Part shown: positions 54,477-62,624 of the stretch, piece after piece
Layout: each line of letters starts with the position of its first letter
Numbering within the stretch: position 1 is the first letter of the stretch
Origin: Pseudaminobacter soli (ex Li et al. 2025)
GTDB taxonomy: Bacteria > Pseudomonadota > Alphaproteobacteria > Rhizobiales > Rhizobiaceae
Direction of reading: 5' to 3'
DNA: 64,000 bases
NCBI RefSeq assembly: GCF_003012705.1
Contig: NZ_PXYL01000023.1
Span: 1-64,000, forward strand
Program-made: the position numbers and the translations under genes
The notes under the pieces: model-generated
What the model saw: only the letters and a program-made list of their open reading frames with translations
Told to the model about the DNA's origin: nothing
Databases searched by the model: none

Positions 54477-55703
54477 TCAGGGCCGGCTGATCTCGTCGAG
54501 ATACCAGTTGATGTAGCGCAGCTCGTTGTGCTCCATCGGTGCGATCGGGCCGGGCTCGAAGAAGCGCGAGGCGACACCGCGCGCGGTGTGCTCGATGATC
54601 TTCTTGTCCTCTTCGGTGGTCACCTTCCAAAGCCAGGTCAGCTTCTCGAGGTCGTAGTCGCGGCCTTCTTCCGCATCGCCGCGCACGAGCCAGATCAGCT
54701 CCATCTCGCAGCTGTCGACCGTCTTGGGAATGAAGCGGTAGATCATGCCGTGGTCGGGATAGCAGACCAGGAACGTCGTGCCGCCGAGATGGATGGAGGT
54801 AACCCCGCCATCATAGGCCGAGAAACGGCCCATCAGCGGCGCCACCGGCGAGCCATCCTGGCTGCCGGTCGAAACGCCGTCATAGAGCGCGTAGCGGAAG
54901 GTGTGGATCGCTTCCTGGCCGCCGGCCGAATTCTGCCAATGGTTGGCGCTGACGACCTCGACGCCCAGCGCGCAGGTGCGGGCCTCCATGGCCGCGTTCA
55001 GCTTCTCGATCATCTCCAGCGGTTGTTCCAGCGCATGCGTTTGCGAATATTCGGGATGCGCCGGACCGCAATGGTAGCACTCGACGTAGTTCTCGACGGC
55101 GAGCTTCCAGTTGGCGTCGATGGCATACATCTCGCGATGCGCGACCTTGGCCTCGCCCCAGCCATATTGGCCGCAGCTGGTGCGCAGCGACTGCTCGATC
55201 GGGTCGAAGTCGAGCGGCTTCTCGGCAAAGGAGATGAAGACCAGTCCCGAAGCCACGCGCACATGGATCTTCTTCAGCCCATGGGCCGAGCGGTCGAAAT
55301 CCTTCGGCATCAGACGGGCGGCGCGCAGCGAGCCGTCGTTGTTGTAGGTCCAGGCGTGATAGGGGCAGACGAAGAATTTTGCGTTGCCCTTGGGCTTGGT
55401 GCAGACTTCTGCGCCGCGATGGCGGCAGACATTGAGCATGGCGTGGATGGTGCCGTCCGCGCCGCGCGACAGGATGATCGCCTCGCTTTCGATCTTGAAC
55501 AGCTCGAAGTCGCCCGGATTGGGGATGACGCTTTCATGCGCCAGGCAGTGCCAGTGGCGATGGAAAACGCGCTTCATGTCGCGCTCGTAGATGGCCGGGT
55601 CGCTGTAGAACGCCCTGGCGAGGCCATGCCCGGGGCGGTGGGCCGCCACGAGCGCGTCGATCGGGTCGTTGTGGGAGATTTGCTGGATGGGGATTATGCC
55701 CAT
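54477..55703 (-). CDS. Rieske aromatic ring-hydroxylating oxygenase, alpha subunit
   Basis: 408 residues. The Rieske [2Fe-2S] ligands are C93, H95, C113 and H116 (CRHRG and CPYHAW), and the mononuclear iron site lies in NWKLAVENYVECYHCGPAHPE with H211 and H216. The C-terminal domain is of the glycine-betaine/choline or stachydrine demethylase type. These enzymes demethylate quaternary amines or hydroxylate aromatics with O2. The upstream gene and a cobalamin riboswitch make its regulation by B12 likely. No reductase subunit is adjacent. Confidence 0.93.
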   Translation of the reverse strand: MGIIPIQQISHNDPIDALVAAHRPGHGLARAFYSDPAIYERDMKRVFHRHWHCLAHESVIPNPGDFELFKIESEAIILSRGADGTIHAMLNVCRHRGAEVCTKPKGNAKFFVCPYHAWTYNNDGSLRAARLMPKDFDRSAHGLKKIHVRVASGLVFISFAEKPLDFDPIEQSLRTSCGQYGWGEAKVAHREMYAIDANWKLAVENYVECYHCGPAHPEYSQTHALEQPLEMIEKLNAAMEARTCALGVEVVSANHWQNSAGGQEAIHTFRYALYDGVSTGSQDGSPVAPLMGRFSAYDGGVTSIHLGGTTFLVCYPDHGMIYRFIPKTVDSCEMELIWLVRGDAEEGRDYDLEKLTWLWKVTTEEDKKIIEHTARGVASRFFEPGPIAPMEHNELRYINWYLDEISRP

Positions 55704-55776
55704 GGCGGTATCCTGTCTGGCTGAGCGTTGCAGCGGTTTGGAGATGGACTTGAGGTCGTCGCTGCCATCGCGAGCC

Positions 55777-56049
55777 TCAAAAGCGGGAAAGGGAACGAGG
55801 CTCGGCCGCGCCGGCCATGGAGGCCAAGAGCGCGCGCAGGCATTGCACCGCCGGGTGCAGCGGCGTGTGCCGGTCGATGAGCGCGATCTGCCTGCGGGCC
55901 GCGGCCTCGATATCGGCGCCTGCCGGCACCGACATCAGCCAGTCGACGAATATTTCTTCGGGCGGCGGCAGCGGCGAGACGGCAGCCATCGTTTCGGGGT
56001 CGATCGGGCGGGCAGACCCATCGCAAGGCTGATGACCGCTGGCGATCAT
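55777..56049 (-). CDS. Protein of unknown function in a B12-riboswitch operon
   Basis: 90 residues from the ATG at 56049, which overlaps the stop of a 15-codon leader ORF (ATGA). No cysteine-rich motif, signal peptide or membrane segment is visible; a helical region EEIFVDWLMSVPAGADIEAA lies in its middle. It lies 73 bases upstream of the Rieske gene on the same strand. I do not recognise its family. Its position directly behind a cobalamin riboswitch is the strongest clue to its role. Confidence 0.7.
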   Translation of the reverse strand: MIASGHQPCDGSARPIDPETMAAVSPLPPPEEIFVDWLMSVPAGADIEAAARRQIALIDRHTPLHPAVQCLRALLASMAGAAEPRSLSRF

Positions 56050-56093
56050 GGCTTGCCCTTTCCCGCCGGAATGGGGTGAACGCCGATATCCAT
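56046..56093 (-). CDS. 15-codon leader ORF coupled to the next gene
   Basis: The ATG at 56093 has a GAGG site six bases upstream, and the 15-residue product is MDIGVHPIPAGKGKP. Its TGA overlaps the ATG of the 90-residue gene in an ATGA, an arrangement that couples translation. The peptide is unlikely to have its own function; it may act in the expression platform of the riboswitch. Confidence 0.4.
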   Translation of the reverse strand: MDIGVHPIPAGKGKP

Positions 56094-56204
56094 GGCCGTC
56101 CTCGCCTCGCACAAGGACTGAGCCGGTGGTGATGGAGGATTTGCGAGCGGGCAGGCCTGTGGCCCTTGCCCTGAACGCTCAGCCTCTTGATCGCCCACCG
56201 CGAT

Positions 56205-56390
56205 CAGTCGGTTCGCAATCGTCCAAGGCTGGTTTCCGGGCTCTGGAGCCGGCCCTGCCGGGCCGTCACGGACGCCTTCCCGGGCTCTTTGCCCAGTGGC
56301 ATTTCGCCGTGACTTTGCTCCACCACCGTTGCGGGGGCAGCGCCGGCTTCTCACCGGCTTCCCAATTCTCCGCTCCGAGGAGCGGCACCG
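56205..56390 (-). ncRNA. Cobalamin riboswitch
   Basis: On the minus strand the region reads from CGGTGCC at its start through GGGAAGCCGGTG, GCTGCCCCCGCAACGGT and GCCACTGGG to the B12 box AGCCCGGAAACCAGCC (56227-56242). This matches the cobalamin riboswitch consensus in order and spacing. A GATCGC...GCGATC hairpin (56189-56205) just downstream may be part of the expression platform. It is oriented towards the 90-residue gene and the Rieske oxygenase, so high cobalamin should switch them off. Confidence 0.9.
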
Positions 56391-56605
56391 TGAACAAGCG
56401 CGATCACATCACAGAAGCGACGCGCGCGAGATTGGGAAAGCGACGCCGGCCCGGCGCAAAAAGAACAGGGTATGGCGGTGCAGGGCGACTGACCTTGTGG
56501 CTTTGAGTTCAATCCAGGATTGTTCGAGCTGCCCTTCTCGCCGGAATTGAATGACACCAGAAATTCTCGATCCGCCTTGGAAGCAGGGCCATGAAACGAA
56601 TGTGG

Positions 56606-56656
56606 ACCAGTTTAGTGACTAATTTAGGAGCTTGTTAACGCTTCCTAAATTCTGGT
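56606..56656. repeat. Nested inverted repeat
   Basis: AATTTAGGA at 56621-56629 and TCCTAAATT at 56643-56651 form perfect nine-base arms, and outside them ACCAG (56606-56610) pairs with CTGGT (56652-56656). It is AT-rich and could be an operator for the small gene at 56878 or an end of a small mobile element. Confidence 0.5.
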
Positions 56657-56724
56657 CTGGAAAGGTCGGGATGCAACTTGTGAGTGCACTATATCCATTG
56701 GTGCTTGGGAGAAATCTCAAGTCA

Positions 56725-56767
56725 GGGGCCCGGTTGATCTGTCACCCCCAAAGAACAATCGGGCCCC
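56725..56767. repeat. Twelve-base GC-rich hairpin
   Basis: GGGGCCCGGTTG and CAATCGGGCCCC pair along twelve positions (one G-T) with a nineteen-base loop. No T-run on either side. It may be a structured RNA end or a remnant of an inserted element. Confidence 0.5.
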
Positions 56768-56877
56768 GCTCGATGAAAGCAAAATTCGCAAAGCTTTAAT
56801 TGTTCAATTTATTCGCAACATGAGCTTCGACCAAGCTTGGCATGATTGGCGAACGCGGCTGATCCAGGTGTGCTGTC

Positions 56878-57171
56878 ATGAGCGCATTCACGGAATTGGA
56901 GTTGCTGATCTCTGACGTCCCGCGCCCCACCCATGATGCGCGGGTCAGGGCGAAGCAGCTGGTCGATGAAGCGACCCGGCACGCGGTCCAAACGGTGCGT
57001 TTGCGGCTGGTGGTCGAGACTTTCGTGCTGGACTACTACGCGCTGTCGCGGCTTTCCGAGTTCGACAATCCGGTAGAAGTGATGCGCCTTCGCGAAACCA
57101 CGATGAAGAGTCTGTCGCGACTTATGGAACTGTGTCAGGCGAGTGAGGGCGCTCATGGCGAACGCACGTAG
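56878..57171 (+). CDS. Hypothetical protein
   Basis: 97 residues, mostly helical and soluble, with several Arg/Leu-rich helices (TVRLRLVVETFVLDYYALSRL). No motif known to me. The ATG lacks a clear strong ribosome binding site. It is preceded by the dyad-rich region and followed by another small gene on the same strand. Confidence 0.45.
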   Translation: MSAFTELELLISDVPRPTHDARVRAKQLVDEATRHAVQTVRLRLVVETFVLDYYALSRLSEFDNPVEVMRLRETTMKSLSRLMELCQASEGAHGERT

Positions 57172-57248
57172 ACCTTGCCTGCCGGTCGAAACGAGCCAAT
57201 ACTTTTGCTTATTGCGGGGGTGTGTCGCTGTGCATTCTGGAGGGCACA

Positions 57249-57428
57249 ATGGGGTACAAGGTGTTCATGCGCCTCGCAATCACGCTTCCGCGCGAAGAGG
57301 GTTTTTCGCTTCAGCAGCACGTGGACGACGTCGTCCACAGCCTTCGCAACATCCTGCTGGGCGAGGAAATCGTCGTCGAGGACGCGGGCGAATTCCTTGA
57401 AAGCCAGCGAGAGGAACCGGCCGGGTAG
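57249..57428 (+). CDS. Small hypothetical protein
   Basis: 59 residues from the ATG at 57249, with GGAGGG upstream; nine upstream codons of open frame were excluded. It is acidic, with a beta-like start (YKVFMRLAITLPREEG) and a helix. Family not recognised. Confidence 0.45.
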   Translation: MGYKVFMRLAITLPREEGFSLQQHVDDVVHSLRNILLGEEIVVEDAGEFLESQREEPAG

Positions 57429-57454
57429 GCTTTGTTGTCCTAAAGGCCGCCGCT

Positions 57455-57589
57455 CTAGCGCTTGCGTAAGCCCTGCGAGCCCGCGCCGACGCCGAGCGGC
57501 CGCCGTTCGTAGACATCGAGAGCGGGCGTCTTGATCGGATAGTCGTCTTCGAAGCGCTCGATGAGTGCGGTTTTCGGCTTCGCCGTCAC
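57455..57589 (-). CDS. Possible small protein
   Basis: 44 residues from a GTG at 57589 without a good ribosome binding site. The open frame extends further upstream. The sequence (ALIERFEDDYPIKTPALDVYERR) looks folded and charged, not random, which is the only reason to list it. It is convergent with the 59-residue gene. Confidence 0.25.
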   Translation of the reverse strand: MTAKPKTALIERFEDDYPIKTPALDVYERRPLGVGAGSQGLRKR

Positions 57590-58138
57590 ACCTAAAGCTC
57601 GGGCGGGCCTTGGCCGGCCAGTTGGCACCGGGGACGCAGACAGAAGCGGGCGCATGCTGATCGGGGCTCGGCCAGGCTTCTACCACGGATCGAGGAAGAT
57701 GCTTCCCCCGGTAGTTCTGGTTTATTATCAATATGAGTGCACAAGGCATCGGGTGGCGGCAGTACTGCCCATTGCTTTGGTATCTACGGGCATCTTCTGC
57801 CCTGCTGGCGGGTTCTCTCTTTGATTGACGCGGGAATATCGATTCGCTGCCTTAAGAGAGCCAGCAACACCGCGCTTTTGACCTCGAAAGTTAACGACTT
57901 CTTTCCGCGGCATGCCAAATCGTGGCATTTCCGCCACAGCGGTATGGTTTAGCGTACCATGAAGCCTAGCCGGCGTGCGATCTCGATTGAACCCGGCCGC
58001 GCCCTGGGTAATGTCACTTTCGAGGAAGGGGCGAGCGATCGTGTCTTTTTCGAAATTGGGGATGGGGCAGGGAACCCGCTGTCCTTCAGCAAATAGAACC
58101 CAGACCCGTTTTTTAAACTTTTGACTGGAGGTCAGAAA
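57590..58138 (+). other. Long upstream region of the porin gene
   Basis: About 550 bases without a gene. It contains a GGCAGTACTGCC palindrome near 57759, ATGCCA-N5-TGGCAT at 57912-57928 and ATGGT-N7-ACCAT at 57944-57960. The last two lie about 180-225 bases before the porin start and may be in its leader or promoter. Confidence 0.4.
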
Positions 58139-59425
58139 ATGAACATCAAGAGCCTGCTTCTCGGCTCCGCTGCGGCACTGGTCGCAGTTTCCGGCGCCCG
58201 TGCGGCCGACGCTGTCGTCGTCGCCGAGCCCGAGCCGGTTGAATACGTCCGCATCTGCGACGTCTACGGCGCTGGTTTCTACTACATCCCCGGCACCGAG
58301 ACCTGCCTGAAGGTCGGCGGCTACGTCCGCTTCGAAATGGGCGTTGGCAAGGGCCCCTACGGCGGCCGTCTTGACCTGCTCGATCGCGAAGACTTCATCA
58401 AGAACCACGAAGACGGCGACAAGCACGACAAGGAAATCAGCACCAAGACACGCGACAGCTACCGTCTGCGCGCCCGCTATGCCCTGCAGATGGACGCCCG
58501 TTCGGAAACCGAACTCGGCACCCTGCGCGCCTACACGCAGATCAACTTCGACTGGAACAACCCGCGTCACGAGCTTGTCCGCGAATGGACGGACGATCAG
58601 GATGTCACGCACACGCAGAACATCGGTGGCGCGTTGGCTTCGACCAACGACATGGGCATCAACCACGCCTTCATCGAACTGGGTGGCTTCCGCGTCGGTA
58701 AGACCGACTCGCTCTACGCGACGATGACCGGTTATGCCGGTGGCGTCATCGCCGACGACCTGATCCCGTATGCCAACTACGACACGCACCAAGTCGCCTA
58801 CACCTATACCGGTGCCAATGGCTTCTCGGCCGCCATCTCTCTCGAAGAGGGCAACGACGGCGCCTACGGCTTCACCGGTTTCAACCCCTTCAACGACAAC
58901 GCCCTTGAGGTTGGCGACGGCATCAACGAGACGCTCGACTCCTACGCTCCGCACGTGATCGCGGGCGCTGCCTGGACCCAGGCTTGGGGTGGCATTTCGG
59001 GTGTCGTCGGTTATGACGCGGTTTATCAGGAGTGGGGCGGCAAGGTCCGCGTCGACTGGAACGCAACCGACGCACTGTCGCTCTGGGCAATGGTCGGCGG
59101 TGGTTCGCTGCGTGATCGGAACAAGTTCGGCTTCGATCCGAGCACCAACGTTCCTGTGACCCGCAACTGGGTCAAGCCGTGGGGCGGCAAGTGGGCCGTC
59201 TGGGGCGGCGGCACCTACAAGTTCAACCCGAAGGCCTCGGGCAACCTGCAGGTTTCCTGGTCGCAGAACAAGGACGTCGCCGTCGCTGCCAACGTCGCCT
59301 ACGAGCTGGTTCCGGGCTTCGTCATCACGCCGGAAGTCAACTATCTCCAGATCCACGACGACATCACGAAGGAAAAGATCCGGAACGAGTGGGCTGGTAT
59401 CCTGCGCTTCCAGCGTTCGTTCTAA
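58139..59425 (+). CDS. Omp2b-type porin (Hyphomicrobiales porin family)
   Basis: 428 residues from the ATG at 58139 with GGAGG upstream. The signal peptide (MNIKSLLLGSAAALVAVSG) is cleaved near ARA-A. The mature protein starts with the family mark YVRICDVYGAGFYYIPGTETCLKVGGYVR, in which two cysteines may form the plug loop, and ends in aromatic F as porins do. It is a sixteen-strand trimeric outer-membrane channel. A strong terminator follows. Confidence 0.95.
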   Translation: MNIKSLLLGSAAALVAVSGARAADAVVVAEPEPVEYVRICDVYGAGFYYIPGTETCLKVGGYVRFEMGVGKGPYGGRLDLLDREDFIKNHEDGDKHDKEISTKTRDSYRLRARYALQMDARSETELGTLRAYTQINFDWNNPRHELVREWTDDQDVTHTQNIGGALASTNDMGINHAFIELGGFRVGKTDSLYATMTGYAGGVIADDLIPYANYDTHQVAYTYTGANGFSAAISLEEGNDGAYGFTGFNPFNDNALEVGDGINETLDSYAPHVIAGAAWTQAWGGISGVVGYDAVYQEWGGKVRVDWNATDALSLWAMVGGGSLRDRNKFGFDPSTNVPVTRNWVKPWGGKWAVWGGGTYKFNPKASGNLQVSWSQNKDVAVAANVAYELVPGFVITPEVNYLQIHDDITKEKIRNEWAGILRFQRSF

Positions 59426-59448
59426 TCGGCTCATCGGTCGATTTGAGA

Positions 59449-59476
59449 AACCCGGCGGGCAACTGCCGGGTTTTTT
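59449..59476 (+). terminator. Rho-independent terminator after the porin
   Basis: AACCCGGC and GCCGGGTT arms with an eight-base loop, then TTTTTT. It lies about 25 bases after the stop. Confidence 0.9.
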
Positions 59477-59597
59477 CGTTTGCGGAATAGCAAATGGTCT
59501 TTTTCGAGGATGAATTGCCTTCGCATGCTCTTGTCTTCGGACGTCGTAATTGCGCCAAGACCGGTCGTGTAGCTTCCGACACTAGGTGCTGAAATTA

Positions 59598-59613
59598 GGT
59601 AGATCGGTCTATC
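59598..59613. promoter_or_regulatory. TetR-type operator
   Basis: TAGATCGGTCTA at 59600-59611 is a near-perfect dyad (five of six pairs), with GG and CC outside. It lies about 20 bases before the TetR start, the place where TetR repressors act on their own promoter. The half-site TAGACCG is known for several TetR regulators. Confidence 0.5.
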
Positions 59614-59630
59614 CATTCTGGAGGCCAATC

Positions 59631-60218
59631 ATGACCGACAAAATCCCTGCGCGGCAGCGACTGCTGAATGCCGCAGCCGAGCTGTTCTATCGCGATGGCG
59701 TAGGGGCCACAGGTATCGATGCGATCACCGCCCATGCGGGCGTCGCGAAGATGAGCCTTTACAACAACTTCGCGTCCAAGGCCGATCTGGTGCATGCCTA
59801 TATCGAAGGCCGGCGCAGGGAGTGGCACGAACTTCTTGCAGAACGCCTAAAAATGGCGTTGACGCCGAAAGAGCGTGTTCTTGCCGTGTTCGATTCCTAC
59901 ACGGATCATGCAGCCTTTGCCTATGAGTGGGGATTTCGCGGATGCGGACTGCTCAATGCGGCCGCGGAGCTGCCGATAGGCGATCTCGGCCGTGCATCCG
60001 TGGCAGCGCAGAAGGACGAGGTGGAGGAACTGTTCAAGAAGCACCTCCACAAGATGCGGCCCGCCGACACTGCGACAGATGAAACTGCCGAGCACCTCTC
60101 TTTTCTTCTCGAAGGCGCGATGTCTCGTGCGGGCCTCGACGGTCATGACGGGCGGCTGAAAACCGCGCGAAAAATCGCGGTGTCCATGCTGGACCAGCTC
60201 GAAAGCCAGTCCAAATGA
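59631..60218 (+). CDS. TetR/AcrR family transcriptional regulator
   Basis: 195 residues from the ATG at 59631. The helix-turn-helix part is GIDAITAHAGVAKMSLYNNFASKADLVH, typical of TetR. The C-terminal part is an all-helical ligand domain. It ends inside the start of the EamA transporter (ATGA), so it and the exporter form one unit, probably self-regulated through the dyad at 59600. Confidence 0.92.
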   Translation: MTDKIPARQRLLNAAAELFYRDGVGATGIDAITAHAGVAKMSLYNNFASKADLVHAYIEGRRREWHELLAERLKMALTPKERVLAVFDSYTDHAAFAYEWGFRGCGLLNAAAELPIGDLGRASVAAQKDEVEELFKKHLHKMRPADTATDETAEHLSFLLEGAMSRAGLDGHDGRLKTARKIAVSMLDQLESQSK

Positions 60219-61150
60219 GCGAAGCTGTAGCTGCGTCTTTCCGCCCCCGAAGCGGGGTTGCTGGGCTCGTGGTCCTGATCCTGCTGGAAGCGGCCTTGGT
60301 GGCCTGCTGGAGCGCCGGCTTCATCGGCATACGTTTCGCAAGCGATCACGCGCCGATCTTCCTCATCCTCCTCTGGCGCAGCCTGGTTTCCGGGCTCGTG
60401 CTGTTGCCCTTTGCCCTGACTGTCGGCCCCAGGCTGCGGCGGAAAGATGTTGTCCCGCAGGTCCTGTTCGGCGCGCTGGCGATGTCCGCCTATCTCGGCG
60501 CATTCGCGCTCGCGATCTCCTATGGCGTGCCGACGGGCCTTGTCGCCCTCATCACCGACATGCTGCCCCTGATGGTTGCGGTGCTGTCCTGGCCGGTTCT
60601 CGGCCAAGCGCTTACCGGGCGCCAGTGGATCGGCTCGTTCATAGGCTTGGCAGGTGTTTTGATCGCGTCCGGCTGGTCGCTCGACATGACTGATGTGCCG
60701 CTTTGGGCCTATGGTTTGCCGGCTCTCGGAACGCTGTCTCTGGCCATGGCGACCCTGTTGCAGAAGCGCAGCCCGACGAATTTCATGCCCGTGCATCAAA
60801 GCTTGTGCATCCAGTGCCTGTCGGCTGCAGCTATCTTCTCCGTGTTCGCCTGGCATGAAGGCGGCGTACTGCCGATCCTGGAGCCCGGCTTCGTCGGCGG
60901 CATCCTGTGGCTCGTCTTCGTTGCCACGCTCGGCGCGTGGAGCCTCTACTATCTGGCGCTGCGCAAGTCGTCGCCGGCGCGCGTCACGGCCGTGCTCTAT
61001 CTCAGCCCGCCGGTGGTGATGATCTGGGCCTGGCTGATGTTCGGCGAGCCGCTGTCATGGGCGATGGCGTGCGGCCTGGTCGTGTCACTTGTCGGGATCA
61101 TTATCGTTGCGAAGTCGCAGAAGCCAGCAGCCGAAATTGGCGCGCCTTAG
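60215..61150 (+). CDS. EamA family transporter
   Basis: 311 residues with ten membrane segments and two EamA domains (DMT superfamily). It exports metabolites or toxic compounds. It overlaps the TetR gene by four bases. A second EamA gene, broken by a frameshift, lies 7 kb to the left and also sits next to a regulator. Confidence 0.92.
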   Translation: MSEAVAASFRPRSGVAGLVVLILLEAALVACWSAGFIGIRFASDHAPIFLILLWRSLVSGLVLLPFALTVGPRLRRKDVVPQVLFGALAMSAYLGAFALAISYGVPTGLVALITDMLPLMVAVLSWPVLGQALTGRQWIGSFIGLAGVLIASGWSLDMTDVPLWAYGLPALGTLSLAMATLLQKRSPTNFMPVHQSLCIQCLSAAAIFSVFAWHEGGVLPILEPGFVGGILWLVFVATLGAWSLYYLALRKSSPARVTAVLYLSPPVVMIWAWLMFGEPLSWAMACGLVVSLVGIIIVAKSQKPAAEIGAP

Positions 61151-61232
61151 CCGGCTTGGCTCAACCCGCCAGAATACACGTGTTGGCGCCGCGCAAAGCG
61201 GCGCCAAAAATCATGCGCTGTAATCCGCCACC

Positions 61233-61952
61233 TTAGTAGTAATCGCAGGCGCCATAGTAGCCGGCATAGTAGGGATCACAGTACAGGTACCACAGCGGCA
61301 CGCCAAAGCCATACCAGCCCCAGCCCCAGCCGTTGCCGCCATTAAAGAAGAAGTTGTTACGATGGAAGAAACGGGCATTGCGGAAGTGCCCCATGCCGTG
61401 GAAGCCATGGAAGCGTCCCACGCCGCGGAAGCCGGCCATGCTATGGAAGCCATGGAAGCCGCCCATGCCACGGAAGCCATGAAAGCCCATGCCGCGGAAG
61501 CCATGGAAGCCACCCATGCCGGGGAAACCGCCAAAGCCGTGGAAGCCGCCCATGCCGTGGAACCCACCACCAAAGCCATGAAAGCCGCCGCCAAAGCCGT
61601 GGAAGCCCCCACCGCCGAAGCCATGGAAGCCACCACCGCCAAAGCCATGGAAGCCACCACCGCCGCCGCGGACGAATTGCAGGCCGCTGGTCGCGCTGTC
61701 CGAGGGCTTGAGCATAAGAACGGCTGGCTCAAACTTACCCTGGCATGCCTCCGCAATGCAGGAATGGTTCCAGATCTGGCCGTCTGCCAGGGGTTGCGCC
61801 GGTAGCGTTTTGGAAGCCACGCCGGCCGTGCCGACCGCCGAGGCGTTGTCGGGGAGGGAACTGGAGATGCCCGCGGCAAGAGCGGACGCACCGGCGAGCG
61901 CTCCAATGCTCAGCAACCCCGAACATGCGAGTGTTGAGAGATAGCGTCTCAT
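61233..61952 (-). CDS. Secreted Gly/His/Phe repeat protein
   Basis: 239 residues from the ATG at 61952, with TTGGAGA upstream. A signal peptide is cleaved near ALA-A (about residue 27). Residues about 100-195 consist of a repeated FHGFGGG/FHGMGG unit, at least fifteen copies; the C-terminal end is rich in Trp, Tyr and aromatic residues. Cysteines occur in CIAEACQGKF and near the end. It may be a structural or adhesive outer-surface protein or bind metal through its many histidines; no family is recognised. Confidence 0.7.
   Translation of the reverse strand: MRRYLSTLACSGLLSIGALAGASALAAGISSSLPDNASAVGTAGVASKTLPAQPLADGQIWNHSCIAEACQGKFEPAVLMLKPSDSATSGLQFVRGGGGGFHGFGGGGFHGFGGGGFHGFGGGFHGFGGGFHGMGGFHGFGGFPGMGGFHGFRGMGFHGFRGMGGFHGFHSMAGFRGVGRFHGFHGMGHFRNARFFHRNNFFFNGGNGWGWGWYGFGVPLWYLYCDPYYAGYYGACDYY
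61397..61676. repeat. Tandem degenerate 12-21 base repeats in the Gly/His/Phe gene
   Basis: Repeated units with the CCATGGAAGCC core (plus strand) encode the FHGFGG repeats on the minus strand. They are an obvious hot spot for slippage, so copy number may differ between strains. The plus strand gives a spurious open frame of Ala/Glu/Met repeats. Confidence 0.85.
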
Positions 61953-62173
61953 TGTCTTCTCCAAGGAATTTGTCCGAGCGGCTCAGGGCCTGCACGGGCC
62001 ATCGGGGTGGCCTCAATCGGACTTATAATGCGAACGCATAGCGAACATAAAAGTTCCATTCCCGGAACTGGAGGTTGCGTCGACTCTGCTGGGCGACCGC
62101 CCGGCGGAACTCGAATATCCGCGGCTGCGTTACTGCCGCGGGCATAAACTGCCGGCTGGCTTGGAGGTCTGCT

Positions 62174-62374
62174 ATGGCCGTACACAGTGAGCAATTCCAC
62201 CCATTGATCAACAAGCTCGCCGGGTTGGCCGCCATCATTCTCGGCTTCCTCGTAATGGCATCCGGCTATCGATACGGGTCGACCGGCACCATCATCATTG
62301 GAATTGCCATTATCGTTGCAGGCTTGGCTTTCCTGGTGCTGAAGATCGTGCGGCGCAATCAAGGCCCGCTGTGA
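62174..62374 (+). CDS. Small two-helix membrane protein
   Basis: 66 residues from the ATG at 62174 with GGAGG upstream. Two membrane segments (about residues 15-30 and 37-57) are separated by a short polar turn, and the end is basic (KIVRRNQGPL). Family not recognised. Confidence 0.65.
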   Translation: MAVHSEQFHPLINKLAGLAAIILGFLVMASGYRYGSTGTIIIGIAIIVAGLAFLVLKIVRRNQGPL

Positions 62375-62624
62375 GGGACAGCCGCATACGGCCTTCTCGC
62401 TTCGAGACAAAATACAAAGATCTTCTGGCTTGATGGGCGGCAAGCTTCGCGCCCGCGGCCGGGAACTAAGCCGACATTAACCGGCGGCGGCTAGAATTGG
62501 TCGCGGGGGAAGGCGTACCAGGGCTGGTATTCATCTTATTTCCGCGCGCTGGGTCGATGGTCCTTTGAGCCCTGTCGACCGTCATAAGCGTGGCAGCTTT
62601 GACGGCAATTGGGAGGGGCAACAA

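Larger units (their letters stand above)
56391..56877. other. Gene-poor region with two strong dyads
   Basis: About 490 bases with no credible gene on either strand, AT-richer than the rest. Two composite inverted repeats are present, at 56606-56656 and 56725-56767. The promoter of the riboswitch transcript must lie at the left part, pointing left. Confidence 0.45.

Noticed and set aside
57728-59434. 568-codon minus-strand frame opposite the porin
   Set aside because: The porin has signal peptide, family motifs and terminator; the minus frame is a shadow.
61397-61676. CRISPR-like regular repeats
   Set aside because: The repeats are short, degenerate and contiguous without spacers, and encode a protein.
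61362-61805. 147-codon plus-strand frame of Ala/Glu/Met repeats
   Set aside because: It is the reverse of the FHGFGG repeat in the secreted protein on the minus strand and has no ribosome binding site or fold.
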